Of a stretch of 64,000 nt of DNA, positions 33,977 through 43,250 are shown piece after piece. Where the stretch lies: positions 1 through 64,000 of the forward strand of contig JAEVEX010000006.1 in assembly GCA_016842085.1 (NCBI GenBank), read 5' to 3'. Every line of letters begins with the position of its first letter. Position 1 is the first letter of the stretch. The notes beneath the pieces were generated by a model. That model was not told the origin of the DNA, did no database searches, and worked only from the letters and a program-made list of their open reading frames with translations. A program made the translations under genes and the position numbers. The DNA comes from Candidatus Thermoflexus tengchongensis. GTDB lineage: Bacteria; Chloroflexota; Anaerolineae; Thermoflexales; Thermoflexaceae.

Positions 33977-34735
33977 ATGGCGGATGTGATCCTTTCTCAG
34001 CCGACTCACAGTCTGTGGCGGGCGGGGGGGCATCCCCGAGCGATCCGGGTGATGCGGATCCTTCGGGAGAGCCCTCGCGTGAGCACGCTGATTCTGGACG
34101 CCCGGATTGAGGCCCAGCCGGGTCAGTTTGTGATGGTATGGCTGCCCGGCTATGAGGAAAAGCCGTTCAGCCTGGCGGAAGCCGATCCGGTGACCCTGAC
34201 GGTGGCCCGGGTGGGCCCCTTCTCCACGGCCCTGCATGCCCTGCAGCCCGGCGACCGATTATGGATCCGGGGCCCCCTGGGCCATGGGTTCACCCTGGAG
34301 GGCCAGCGGATCCTCCTGGTGGGTGGGGGCTATGGGGTGGCCCCCCTGGCGTTCCTGGCCCGTCAGGCGATCGCACGAGGGATCCAGGTGACGGCTCTGA
34401 CAGCCGCCCGGCGCGCCGAGGATGTGCTCTATGGGGATCGTTTTCGGGCTCTGGGGGCTTCGGTTGTGGTAGCGACGGAAGACGGCTCTGCCGGGGAGCT
34501 CGGGCGGGCTCCGGAGGTGGCTGCCCGTGTGCTGCGCTCGGGCTCTTACGATGCCCTTTATGGGTGTGGACCCGAGGGGATGCTGGAGGGGCTCCGAGCG
34601 CTGGCCGCCGAGTTCGGCATCCCGGCGCAGCTCAGCTATGAGGCCTACATGCGGTGCGGCATCGGGCTGTGCGGTTCATGTGAGCGGGAAGGCGTGGTGT
34701 TGTGCCTGGAGGGTCCCGTGTTGCGGTTCGAGTAA
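33977..34735 (+). CDS. pyrK: PyrK-like dihydroorotate dehydrogenase electron-transfer subunit
   Basis: The 252-residue protein has a ferredoxin-reductase-like FAD domain (PGQFVMVWLPGYEEKPFSLAEA), an NAD-binding domain (GQRILLVGGGYGVAPLAFLA) and a C-terminal 2Fe-2S site (MRCGIGLCGSCEREGVVLC). PyrK links dihydroorotate oxidation to NAD in pyrimidine synthesis. No pyrD lies next to it in the window, so the partner must be elsewhere, or it serves another oxidoreductase. Confidence 0.82.
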   Translation: MADVILSQPTHSLWRAGGHPRAIRVMRILRESPRVSTLILDARIEAQPGQFVMVWLPGYEEKPFSLAEADPVTLTVARVGPFSTALHALQPGDRLWIRGPLGHGFTLEGQRILLVGGGYGVAPLAFLARQAIARGIQVTALTAARRAEDVLYGDRFRALGASVVVATEDGSAGELGRAPEVAARVLRSGSYDALYGCGPEGMLEGLRALAAEFGIPAQLSYEAYMRCGIGLCGSCEREGVVLCLEGPVLRFE

Positions 34736-34783
34736 TATGCTGTATGGGCTTAGAGAGCCTGTTCAGGTAACTGCGGTTGTAGG

Positions 34784-35347
34784 ATGAACCGACCATCCCC
34801 GCCCTGGGTGAAAAATCCAGGAATGGGCTCAGAGTCCTTTCTCTTTTGCCCGCGTTGTGGCGCGCGCCTGACGCATCGTTTCCTGTTCGGTCGGGAACGC
34901 CCGGTCTGTCCGGCCTGTGGATATATCGTTTTCTATGATCCGAAGGTCGCCGTAGGGGTACTGGTGGAACATGATGGGAAGGTTCTGCTGGTGCGACGGC
35001 GCTACGATCCGGGAAAGGGGGGATGGGCGCTTCCTGCCGGATTCGTGGAGATGGATGAGGGGCCAGTTGCGGCCGCGATTCGGGAATGCCGTGAGGAGAC
35101 CGGGCTCCTGATTCGCATCTGCGGCCTGCTGGATGTCTTCGCGGTCTCTATGGACCCCCGGGGCCCTGCCGTTCTCATCGTATATTATGGGGTCCCCATC
35201 GGCGGTTCCCTGCAGCCTGGGGACGATGCGCTGGAGGCCGGTTTCTTTCCACCCGATGGCCTTCCCTCTCCACTGGTTTTCGCCAGCACACGCCGTGCCC
35301 TCTGGCGATGGCGGCGCAAAAAGGGGTTCCTGGAACGGCGGTTTTAA
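34784..35347 (+). CDS. Nudix hydrolase with N-terminal zinc ribbon
   Basis: The 187-residue protein has a zinc ribbon (FCPRCGARLTH, VCPACGYIVFYDP) and the Nudix box GFVEMDEGPVAAAIRECREE. This layout is shared by NADH pyrophosphatase-like and related Nudix enzymes that clean nucleotide diphosphate compounds. The ribosome binding site is weak, so the start could also be the ATG 13 codons later. Confidence 0.88.
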   Translation: MNRPSPPWVKNPGMGSESFLFCPRCGARLTHRFLFGRERPVCPACGYIVFYDPKVAVGVLVEHDGKVLLVRRRYDPGKGGWALPAGFVEMDEGPVAAAIRECREETGLLIRICGLLDVFAVSMDPRGPAVLIVYYGVPIGGSLQPGDDALEAGFFPPDGLPSPLVFASTRRALWRWRRKKGFLERRF

Positions 35348-35389
35348 AAAGAGGAGAACCCGGAACGTTCGAGAGGGGGAGGGTTGCCT

Positions 35390-36673
35390 TCAACGGCCCT
35401 CCCACCCCTCGAACCCCCCCGCCTTGTGTCGAGGGTGAGCCCGATGGATTCGAGTTTCCTCGCGCCAGCTGGGGAGGAGAATGGGGCCCAGGCTGAGTAA
35501 GAGGAACAGAAGAAGCCACGGCCCGAGGCGCTCCATCAGGGACTGCCAGAGCGGTTGGGGTTGCAGCGCGGCTTCCGCCTCATCCTCCAGGCGGGCCAGC
35601 GAGCGCCCCAGGACCCGGCGCACACCGTTCTCACAGGAGACCCCTCCCGCGTAAGCCTCCAGCACCCGCCGGAGCCCTCCGATTCCCTCCTGATCATGGA
35701 TATAGCGAACCACGGCCCAGGAAAGGGCATAAGCCTGAGAGGCTCGCAAAGGGTCGGAAGGGAAATCCCCGCACAGGCTCGCCAGCGAAACGCCCTCCAG
35801 GCGGGGCTCCTGAAGGGCGCGCAGCAGGGCCGGATCCGGCCAGCCTTCGTTCAGCAATGCCCAACCCTCATCCAGCCACGCGGGGAGGGGCTGCCCCCCA
35901 GACAGATCGTCCAGGATCACATGGGTGAGCTCATGGGGGATCAGGCGGCGAAGGAGTTCCAGGCCGGCTCCATCCGCGGAGGCGATCAGGATCACCGCCC
36001 GCCAGCGAGGGCGAGCCTCCCCCCCGATCTCCAGTCCGGCCAGACGAAACGCCGCCTGAGCCAGTTCGCGGTCGGCATACCAGAACAGCTCGATGGGCTC
36101 CGACGCTTGATAGCCCAAGGGCCTGCTGATCCGATCCAGGCTCTGATGGGCCAGCTCCAGCACCGCCCGGGCCAGTCCGGGATCTCCCGCATGCCAGTAA
36201 AGATGGAGAGGGCCTGAGGAGACCGTGTGCCAGGCCACCCGGTTGTCCAGATATCGAACCGTTCGACGCTCGGTAGACCACCAGTGCCCCTCGCGATCCT
36301 GAACTTCCCACCAGAACGTGAGCGGCACGAAGGGCGGCAGAGGATCCCGACGAAGGTCCCGTTCGTAAGTGATTCGAGACGGGATCTGGGATCCCGGAAC
36401 CACACGCACCCGCTGGGGAAGTTCGGCGTCGGGGAGGGTGTAGTAAAGAATCGCTTCAATGATGGGGAGAGGGCTTTCGAGCTCCAGGATAAAACGCATG
36501 CGTTGACCGAAGGTATACTCCAGCTCCACCCGGGCCGGAAGCGGGGCCTGAACCTCGAGAGGAGGAAAGATCGTCAGAACCCCCAGAAGCCCCATCGCGA
36601 TCCATCCCGGGGACCTGAATACAGGAAACCCGAACTTTCTGAGAAAGCCGGGAACGCTCACGGCCATCTTCAT
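35390..36673 (-). CDS. Membrane-anchored peptidase, MA (gluzincin-like) family
   Basis: The 427-residue product has an N-terminal signal/anchor, an all-beta region, the zinc site RRLIPHELTHVILDD (HExxH), a downstream Glu (WLDEGWALLNEGWPD) as third ligand, and a C-terminal membrane helix (LGPWLLLFLLLSLGPILLPS). It is likely an extracytoplasmic metalloprotease. Its ATG overlaps the stop of the AEC transporter gene (ATGA). The ORF track start at 37114 is inside that gene. Confidence 0.78.
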   Translation of the reverse strand: MKMAVSVPGFLRKFGFPVFRSPGWIAMGLLGVLTIFPPLEVQAPLPARVELEYTFGQRMRFILELESPLPIIEAILYYTLPDAELPQRVRVVPGSQIPSRITYERDLRRDPLPPFVPLTFWWEVQDREGHWWSTERRTVRYLDNRVAWHTVSSGPLHLYWHAGDPGLARAVLELAHQSLDRISRPLGYQASEPIELFWYADRELAQAAFRLAGLEIGGEARPRWRAVILIASADGAGLELLRRLIPHELTHVILDDLSGGQPLPAWLDEGWALLNEGWPDPALLRALQEPRLEGVSLASLCGDFPSDPLRASQAYALSWAVVRYIHDQEGIGGLRRVLEAYAGGVSCENGVRRVLGRSLARLEDEAEAALQPQPLWQSLMERLGPWLLLFLLLSLGPILLPSWREETRIHRAHPRHKAGGFEGWEGR

Positions 36674-37581
36674 CCCCGTAGCCAGGCGATCCACGCGCTG
36701 AGGGTGAGCGGGCTGAGCAGGGTGGACAGGAAAATAATCCCGGCGATGGTACGGGGGTAGACCCCGAATTCCACCGCCATCACCACGCTCGAGATAGCGG
36801 CGGGCATGGCGCTCTCCAGCAGCCCAGCCTGCCGGGCTGGTCCTTCCAGCCCCCAGATCTGAGCCAGGGGGATGGCCACCAGTGGAATCACCGTTAGACG
36901 CAGAAAAGCCCCCAGACCCATTAAAAACCACCGGTCCTCCAGCTGAATATGAGCCAGCTCCAGACCGAGCACGATCAGGAGGACCGGAATAGCACCCCGG
37001 CTGAGAAGGGCAATCCCGGCTTCCACGGGCTCCGGAGGAGCCCATCCGCTGAGGCGCACCAGGGCGGCCAGCAGAGCGGCATAGAAACTGGGAACGATCA
37101 GCATAGATCTCCACCCGGTCCGGCCACCGGTGTGCACGGCCATCAGCACGCCGATTGTGTTCAGAAGGATGTTGTTGGTCATGAAATAGAGCACCGCCCG
37201 GGCGAGGGCGGCCTCGCCGAAGGCACGCTGGACCACTCCCAGCCCGTAGCTTCCAGCGTTGACAAACATCGCCGTCAGCATCAGGGCCGTCCGTTCTGAT
37301 GCGGAGAGCCCCAGGGCGAGGCTGAGCAGGAGCCCGAGACTGCCGGCGACGAGGGGGATGGAGATCGAGAACCCCAGGAAGCGCGCCAGTTCCTCTCCTG
37401 TGATATCGGAGCGGGTGAGGGAGATGTAAACCAGGGCGGGATTGAGGATGTAAAAGGAAACACGCGCCATGGGGTGCGGAGGGATCTTCAACCAGCGCCC
37501 TGCCAGCCAGCCCACCGCGATCGCCAGGAGGACCGGCGTGAGATCGTGAAAGAAGATCTCCGGGACGAGGCGAAGGATCAC
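36670..37581 (-). CDS. AEC-family (auxin efflux carrier-like) transporter
   Basis: The 303-residue, roughly ten-helix protein starts (GTG) MILRLVPEIFFHDLTPVLLA and has the typical NPALVYISL and FVNAGSYGLGV motifs of the bile/arsenite/auxin-type carriers. Bacterial members export or import dicarboxylates or other small acids. Substrate unknown. It is flanked by the HEAT-repeat gene (19 bases upstream) and the peptidase gene. Confidence 0.88.
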   Translation of the reverse strand: MILRLVPEIFFHDLTPVLLAIAVGWLAGRWLKIPPHPMARVSFYILNPALVYISLTRSDITGEELARFLGFSISIPLVAGSLGLLLSLALGLSASERTALMLTAMFVNAGSYGLGVVQRAFGEAALARAVLYFMTNNILLNTIGVLMAVHTGGRTGWRSMLIVPSFYAALLAALVRLSGWAPPEPVEAGIALLSRGAIPVLLIVLGLELAHIQLEDRWFLMGLGAFLRLTVIPLVAIPLAQIWGLEGPARQAGLLESAMPAAISSVVMAVEFGVYPRTIAGIIFLSTLLSPLTLSAWIAWLRG

Positions 37582-37599
37582 CTGCGAATGCTCCTGTCG

Positions 37600-38679
37600 T
37601 CAGCGCCGGCCGTAATCCCGATCTTCTTCCTCTTCATCCTCCTCCTCTTCCGGTTCCTCCTCTTCCAGCTCCTCCAGGCCCAGCCGCTTCGTCTCCCACC
37701 ACATCAACCAGTCTTCTGCTTCCTCTTCTTCGGCCTCCAGATCCATCTCCAGGAGCGGCATGAACGTCTCCGCGCCCTCCAGCAGCTCCAGCTCCTCCAG
37801 CGCCTCCTCGGCCAGCGCTGCCAGATCCTCGTCCTCCCCCTGGGCGATTTCCGTCAGGATCTCGCGAGCCCGTGGGCCTCCGATCTCCCCCAGCGCCCAG
37901 ATCGCCGCCTCCTGGATCTCCGCGTCCCCTTCTTCGATCAATCGCTCCAGGATGGGAACCGCCTCCCGGATCCCGATCTCGCCGGCTGCGACCACGGCCT
38001 CATAGCGCACGGCCGGGCTGGGACTGCGCAGCGCTTCCATCACGTAAGGTGTCCAGCGGGCCTCCCCCGTTCGTCCCATGGCGAAGATCGCACTGATCCT
38101 CATTCGCTCATCCGGATCCGCATAGGCCCGTTCGATCATCTGCGGGAGGTCGGGCTCCAGGGTGTTCCCCAGGGCCTCCAGCGCGCGCCGCCGCACCTCC
38201 AGAGGCTCTTCGAGGTTATAGAAGGTGTGGCGCAGCGCGTCGATGGCCGGCCGCACGGCGGAGAGCGGGATCTGTTCCATAATGCAGGCGTTATAGAAGT
38301 AACGCCCCAGGCCGATAGCGGCACGGGCGCGGACTTCCGCAGCGGGATCTTTCTCGAAGAGCTCGAAGAACCGGCGCATCAGTTGAAGGTCCTGATCCTC
38401 ATACCATAGCCCATCGATGGCCATCGCCCGCACTTCCGGATCCGGATCGCTCAGGGCCATGCGGAAGACGCGACCGAAGTCCACCTCCATGTTCTCCTCG
38501 CTGATGTCCACCAGATGGCTCATGATCGCCCGGCGTCGGGCCGGCGATAGCGTGAGCCAGACCTGAGCGACGCGGGCGAATTCCTCATCGCTCAGATCGG
38601 AGAGCCAGTACAGGCGAGCGATCGAAAGCGGGGTTGCCTCATCCTTCAGATGAGCCAGCAGAGTTTCCACCGACGGCAT
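37600..38679 (-). CDS. HEAT-repeat protein with acidic tail
   Basis: The 359-residue product begins MPSVETLLAHLKDEATPLSI behind GAGGAGG and is built of HEAT/PBS-lyase-like helical repeats (AVRYEAVVAAGEIGIREAVP, AEIQEAAIWALGEIGGPRAR). The last 60 residues are almost purely acidic (EEEEPEEEEDEEEEDRDYGR). It should be a protein-binding scaffold. No enzyme motif is present. The shared GTTGCGTTAAAAT motif lies about 100 bases upstream. Confidence 0.85.
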   Translation of the reverse strand: MPSVETLLAHLKDEATPLSIARLYWLSDLSDEEFARVAQVWLTLSPARRRAIMSHLVDISEENMEVDFGRVFRMALSDPDPEVRAMAIDGLWYEDQDLQLMRRFFELFEKDPAAEVRARAAIGLGRYFYNACIMEQIPLSAVRPAIDALRHTFYNLEEPLEVRRRALEALGNTLEPDLPQMIERAYADPDERMRISAIFAMGRTGEARWTPYVMEALRSPSPAVRYEAVVAAGEIGIREAVPILERLIEEGDAEIQEAAIWALGEIGGPRAREILTEIAQGEDEDLAALAEEALEELELLEGAETFMPLLEMDLEAEEEEAEDWLMWWETKRLGLEELEEEEPEEEEDEEEEDRDYGRR

Positions 38680-38780
38680 CAGATCCTCCTCTCTATGTAC
38701 AGGAAGTGCCCACCCGCCCCGGGTCTCTTCACGTTTCTCCCAATCGGGACCTGTGTGAGGAAAATCAACGACGCGCCTTC

Positions 38781-38796
38781 TTAATTTTAACGCAAC
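38781..38796 (-). promoter_or_regulatory. Shared GTTGCGTTAAAAT motif (copy 2, HEAT gene)
   Basis: GTTGCGTTAAAATTAA on the minus strand, identical over 16 bases to the copy at 32309-32324. It lies between the HEAT gene (downstream) and a glycosidase gene. Confidence 0.45.
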
Positions 38797-38827
38797 GTCA
38801 TGCTGCCCGTTTATCCAGAGCCCCAGA

Positions 38828-40066
38828 TCAATGACCCCCTGGGCGGAGCCCGGCGAGGTAGGCCTGCAGCGCGCTGAAGGCAGGGCGTGGAACTCCTCGT
38901 GTATCCAGGATGCTATAAAGGACGTTATCATCCCGCTCCGGCCCGAACCCTTTCGGCCCGAAATCCAGGTTCCACAGGATCGCCATTCGAACGAATCCCC
39001 AGGCGCGCATCCGCTCAAATCCCTCCACGATCCATCGGGCCTGTTCGTCCAGGGAATTGTCCAGGGCGAATTCGAACCCGGGCGGTACCGTCCCATATTC
39101 CTCCGCGGACGCCCAGCCGAATTCCGTTACGCATAGCGGCTTCGCATCCCCGATGATCTCCCGGTAACCCCAGAGCGTCGACTTGAAGCTCCAGCTATGG
39201 TGGGGGTTGTCAAAAGGGCCTCGAAAGCGGGCGGTTCGGGCTTCCGGCAGGAGCGGGGCCTCCTCCGCCAGCACATCCGGGCCAATGTTGTAACCGTTGT
39301 GGTGAACCCCCACGCAATCCGCGTAGTTCAGCAAACCCGCCTGCACCATGCCCTGCAGGTAGCGGAAATCATCCACCGCGTTCACCCCATCGTCGATCCC
39401 GGTGGGGGAAAGCGCCCCGCTGATCACCATGATCCCGGGATCCTCCGCCTTGATGGTCGTGTAAGCCACCCGAAGCAGCTCCACGTAATCCTCCGGGCGT
39501 AACCCCCGGGAAGTTTGCCATTCCCGTTTCAGGTTCTGTTCGTTCCAGACCTCGATGGCATGGATCCGCCCGCGATGCCGGCGGATCAGCGTCCGGAGAA
39601 AGCGGGCGAGATCCTCCGGGCGATCCGGCGGCCCATGGATCCCCCCTTCCCGCCGGCTCCACTCCGGCGCAGTGACCACGCTCAGCACCACCTTCACGTT
39701 CTCCAGCTCGGAGACGATCAGAAATCCCTCCAGGATGCCCCAATCATAGCGACCGGGCTCCGGCTCGTGCATCGACCAGAGGACCTGCTGCTTCACCCAG
39801 GGGAATCCCACCTGACGGACCACGCGAAGGGTATCCCGTGGGTCTCCCACGTATCCGTGTACCTGGACTCCGATGAGGAAAGGTTCGGGGGCAGAGCGCG
39901 GGGTTGGCGATGATCCTGGGGAAGCTGACGGAAGGACGGAAGGTGTGGCAGAGATCTCCGGCTGGGGCGCAGTGGAGCGCCAGAGCGCGAAGCCCAGGAT
40001 GCTCATCTCCAGAGCGACCAGGATGACGGCCAGTTGCAGAATCCAGCGGCGAATGGCTCGATTCAA
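38828..40066 (-). CDS. Membrane-anchored clan GH-A glycoside hydrolase
   Basis: Start TTG at 40066 follows GAGGAGGGACTCGCGG and gives 412 residues: an N-terminal membrane helix (WILQLAVILVALEMSILGFA), a Ser/Pro linker and a TIM-barrel domain with acid/base AIEVWNEQNL and nucleophile LCVTEFGWAS, resembling GH39/GH5-type enzymes. It likely acts on extracellular glycans. It is a paralogue of the C-terminal domain of the next protein upstream. The ORF track start (GTG 40141) lies in a terminator hairpin and is rejected. Confidence 0.8.
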   Translation of the reverse strand: MNRAIRRWILQLAVILVALEMSILGFALWRSTAPQPEISATPSVLPSASPGSSPTPRSAPEPFLIGVQVHGYVGDPRDTLRVVRQVGFPWVKQQVLWSMHEPEPGRYDWGILEGFLIVSELENVKVVLSVVTAPEWSRREGGIHGPPDRPEDLARFLRTLIRRHRGRIHAIEVWNEQNLKREWQTSRGLRPEDYVELLRVAYTTIKAEDPGIMVISGALSPTGIDDGVNAVDDFRYLQGMVQAGLLNYADCVGVHHNGYNIGPDVLAEEAPLLPEARTARFRGPFDNPHHSWSFKSTLWGYREIIGDAKPLCVTEFGWASAEEYGTVPPGFEFALDNSLDEQARWIVEGFERMRAWGFVRMAILWNLDFGPKGFGPERDDNVLYSILDTRGVPRPAFSALQAYLAGLRPGGH

Positions 40067-40108
40067 CCGCGAGTCCCTCCTCGGACGGTAAGAATCATAA
40101 GATTGAGA

Positions 40109-40143
40109 CCGTGGGAAGGGCGGCTGTGCCGCCCCTCCCACGG
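40109..40143 (-). terminator. Hairpin between the two glycosidase genes
   Basis: CCGTGGGAAGGGCGGC pairs with GCCGCCCCTCCCACGG (one mismatch) around loop TGT, in the gap between paralogous genes. It probably uncouples their transcription. Confidence 0.65.
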
Positions 40144-40220
40144 CCCCGAAATGCTACGGACAAGCCCTGCTGATGGCAGGCCCTGTTTGTGCCTCTGCCC
40201 TGGCTGGCGATGCGGAACGG

Positions 40221-43010
40221 TTAACGTCCTCCCATCACCTGATGCAGCGTCTCGCAGGCGGGGCAGGAGCCATCCGGCCGGATGATCGCATAGCCGGCCA
40301 TGGGATCCGCCCCGTAGTTCTTGAAGTCCACATTCCAGATGATCATCAATCGCACCTTCCCGCTCTGAGCCGAGAGCTGCGCAGCCCGGGCCAGCCATTC
40401 CGCCTGCTGCTGAACCGTTACGTCCTTCGCCCAGGCGAAGGAAGGCGCCACAGCTTCCAGAGGCGGATATCCATCATCAGACAGATAGCCCAGCTCGGTG
40501 AAGCACAAACGTCGAGCGCCCCCGAAGGCGTTCCAGTAAGTGTTCACCATCCCCCAGAAGTAACGCGTGTAGTAATTGTCCCGGGGATCGCCGCTGGTCC
40601 AATCCGGCGGGACAATCCCTTCGTTGTAGTGAATGCCGATACAATCCGCGTAATTCGCTGCGCCCGCGGCCGCCATCCCGGCCACATAACGATCATCGTT
40701 CCACACGCGATGGGAACCGAAAGCGCCCTCCGCGCCAGTCGGAGCGGGGGCCCCGCTGATCACCATGGTCCCCGGGTTGCGGCTCTTGATGGCGCTGTAA
40801 GCTCGCCGCAGCATATCGGTGTAGCTCACAGGGTCGATGTGGCCGGTCGGCCACTCCCGATCGATGTTCTGTTCATTCCAGACCTCGATCCCATCGGCTC
40901 CCAGAGCCGCCACACCGCCCAGGAACTGGGCGAAGGCGTCAAAGTAACCCGGATTGGGAGTTCCCATCTGCTCCGGGAAGCCCACGATGCCCAGGAGGAT
41001 CTTGAAGCCGTTGGCATGGGCCTGCTGGATCAACCCGGCGACGCTGCTGGGATCCTGGCCGGGGGACCAGCGGACCTGGCGTTTGACCCATGTCATACCG
41101 GCATAGCGCATAAGATCCGGCCGGGAGAAGCTGTCCACATGGCCGCCCAGCTCAAAGCCACCGCCGATCGGGCGAGGACGGGGCGTGCTGGTGGGACGGG
41201 GCGTCGGGGAAGGGCCCGGCGTGGGGCTGGGCCCGGGCGTCCGTGTAGGCCCCGGAGTGCGGGTGGGGGTAGGGGTGGGCACGGGGGTTCCCGTCGCCAC
41301 CACCCCGGTGGTCTCCCCCTGGGCTTTCTCGCTGGGACCTGCGCGCAGGATCAGCGCGATATGGAAGGGGCCGTTTGCTTCCGCAGGCGGGGCCCATTCC
41401 GCGCGTCCATCGGCCAGGGGGCGGGTGATCTCGGCCACCACCTGGCCGTCCGGCCCGGTGATCCGCCAGACCCATTCCATCGCGGAGAGACCCGGAGCAT
41501 GGCCGCTCTGGCGATAGGCCTGCAGGGCCTCTACCGTGCCCGGTGCCGTTCCTCCACTCAGCAGCCCTCGTAAGGTCAGCCCCCGAAGCCGATACGTCTG
41601 GATGAGAGATAGCTGGCGATCGAGGAGGCCGGTCGTGGGCATCCAGACCGTGTGGAGCTGCCCCGCCTCATCGAAGTACTGGTAGCGGTAAACGCCTGCC
41701 TCGGCCAGGAATTGAAGATCCTGAGCGACGGTGGAAGGGACGAGAGTGAGAGTGATGCCCGCCGTGAGGGTCAGCGGCCCGGAGGGCTCCAGACGGCCCA
41801 GATGGGCCAGGGCTTCATCAAAGGAAACGAACCGCGCGCTGGAAGGACCGAGGTCCACCGCCAGGCCCGGCCCCACCAGTTGCAGCTGATAGCGGTTCAC
41901 CTGGCCGATCAGCCATCGCAGGCTTTGCTCGACCAGACCACCCGGGACATACGCCGTGGGGTCGTCGGGAGCTTCCACGTAAAGGACATCCGCGAGGCGG
42001 CCCAGTTGCTTCCAATCGTAGCCGCCGGTGAGGAAGCGGCCTTGCTCCCCGGGCAGGGGAAGGGGAACCGCGACGGCCAGCACCTTCCCCTGCTCGTGTA
42101 AGGCCTGGCCGAGCCGGCCGAGGAAGTCCATGAAGGCGTGCTGCTGATCCGCTGTAAGGCCCCGATAATCGATCAGGACGCCGTTATAGTTGCGGGCCTG
42201 GAGGGTGTTCACGATCTCCGCGATATGCGCCTGATAGACGGTGGGGTTTGTCAGCAGGGCAGCCAGAGCGGCCGTGTTGGGCGCTCCGCCCGGGAGGTAG
42301 TTCCGCACCAGCAGCCACGTGACATAGCGCCCCTGGGGATCCGGCGGCGGAAGAGCGTTCACATCCCCCATCAGACGGCCGCCCAGGCCCAGGGTTAATC
42401 CCGCCACGCTCACCTCGTTCACGACCTCCAGCGCCCGGGCATCCGGAGCGATCCCCGCTTCCTGGATCGCTCCAAAGGCGGGAACGGGGACCTGCGCGGC
42501 CGTGACGATGACATAGCGGGGGGCAGTATGGGTTTCGCCGCTCAGAAGGCCCTGGGATTCCTCCAGCTCCCCGCCGATCCACGTCCAGCCCTGACCGGTC
42601 CAGCCCCACGCATCCGCGATCGTCCACGGCTCCAGACCGTCTGGAATATACACCGTCAGACGCAGCGGCGTGCGGACCTCGCCACAGAAGCGCAGCAGGT
42701 AATAAGGTGCGACCGGTTTGAGGGTCGGCGGCAGGCGGTTCAACGCTTCCCGAAGCGAAGCGTCCGGTTCCGTCAGCGGCCAGACCGCCACCCGCACGCT
42801 CTGGGCGGGATCTGCTGGGGCGAGATGGAAGGTGGGGCTCTGGAAGGGTTGCTGGGCCGTGACGGTTTCACAGGCAGCCTGGGTGGACTGAACCATCCAC
42901 AGACCCGCTCCGAGCAGGGCCAGAAGGGCCACAGCTCCCAGCCCAAGGATCCACTTCCACGGGAAGGATCCTCCCGGGGAAGGGCGTGTTCTCGGACGTG
43001 CGAGCGTCAT
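40221..43010 (-). CDS. Two-domain surface protein: GH18-like domain plus GH-A glycosidase
   Basis: The 929-residue protein starts at ATG 43010 behind GGAGG. Order: membrane helix (WKWILGLGAVALLALLGAGL); an outer domain; a GH18/YaaH-like barrel around residues 250-420 (NYNGVLIDYRGLTADQQHAF, LADVLYVEAPD); another beta region; a Pro/Thr repeat linker (TPTPTRTPGPTRTPGP); and a C-terminal GH39/GH5-like barrel (IEVWNEQNIDREW; LCFTELGYLS). The GH18 catalytic DxxDxDxE is degraded (VLIDYRG), so that barrel probably binds rather than cuts. Confidence 0.8.
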   Translation of the reverse strand: MTLARPRTRPSPGGSFPWKWILGLGAVALLALLGAGLWMVQSTQAACETVTAQQPFQSPTFHLAPADPAQSVRVAVWPLTEPDASLREALNRLPPTLKPVAPYYLLRFCGEVRTPLRLTVYIPDGLEPWTIADAWGWTGQGWTWIGGELEESQGLLSGETHTAPRYVIVTAAQVPVPAFGAIQEAGIAPDARALEVVNEVSVAGLTLGLGGRLMGDVNALPPPDPQGRYVTWLLVRNYLPGGAPNTAALAALLTNPTVYQAHIAEIVNTLQARNYNGVLIDYRGLTADQQHAFMDFLGRLGQALHEQGKVLAVAVPLPLPGEQGRFLTGGYDWKQLGRLADVLYVEAPDDPTAYVPGGLVEQSLRWLIGQVNRYQLQLVGPGLAVDLGPSSARFVSFDEALAHLGRLEPSGPLTLTAGITLTLVPSTVAQDLQFLAEAGVYRYQYFDEAGQLHTVWMPTTGLLDRQLSLIQTYRLRGLTLRGLLSGGTAPGTVEALQAYRQSGHAPGLSAMEWVWRITGPDGQVVAEITRPLADGRAEWAPPAEANGPFHIALILRAGPSEKAQGETTGVVATGTPVPTPTPTRTPGPTRTPGPSPTPGPSPTPRPTSTPRPRPIGGGFELGGHVDSFSRPDLMRYAGMTWVKRQVRWSPGQDPSSVAGLIQQAHANGFKILLGIVGFPEQMGTPNPGYFDAFAQFLGGVAALGADGIEVWNEQNIDREWPTGHIDPVSYTDMLRRAYSAIKSRNPGTMVISGAPAPTGAEGAFGSHRVWNDDRYVAGMAAAGAANYADCIGIHYNEGIVPPDWTSGDPRDNYYTRYFWGMVNTYWNAFGGARRLCFTELGYLSDDGYPPLEAVAPSFAWAKDVTVQQQAEWLARAAQLSAQSGKVRLMIIWNVDFKNYGADPMAGYAIIRPDGSCPACETLHQVMGGR

Positions 43011-43166
43011 CCGGTCTAACCTCCTGGTGAAATTGGAGAATGAAGGATTTCCAGAAGGGGGGCGGCCTGCCTGCCCCCATATGTCCTTCCTTTGGAGCTC
43101 CAGGGAGATCGAAGGTGCTCCCTCCAGCCTCAAAGGCCCTCAGGGAAGGTCCATTGCGTAGTTCCT

Positions 43167-43179
43167 ATTTTAACGCAAC
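43167..43179 (-). promoter_or_regulatory. Shared GTTGCGTTAAAAT motif (copy 3, two-domain glycosidase)
   Basis: GTTGCGTTAAAAT on the minus strand, 157 bases before the start of the two-domain protein. CTGACA lies 16 bases before TAAAAT, so this copy resembles a promoter with a -35 box. Confidence 0.45.
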
Positions 43180-43250
43180 TCACCCGGATGTCAGCGCACG
43201 AGAGGGAATCCCGGCTAAAGGTGAGGCTCGGGGATGCTTCAAGCAGGCGA

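Noticed and set aside
40173-41573. A 466-residue plus-strand ORF opposite the glycosidase gene
   Set aside because: Shadow of the C-terminal glycosidase domain on the other strand.
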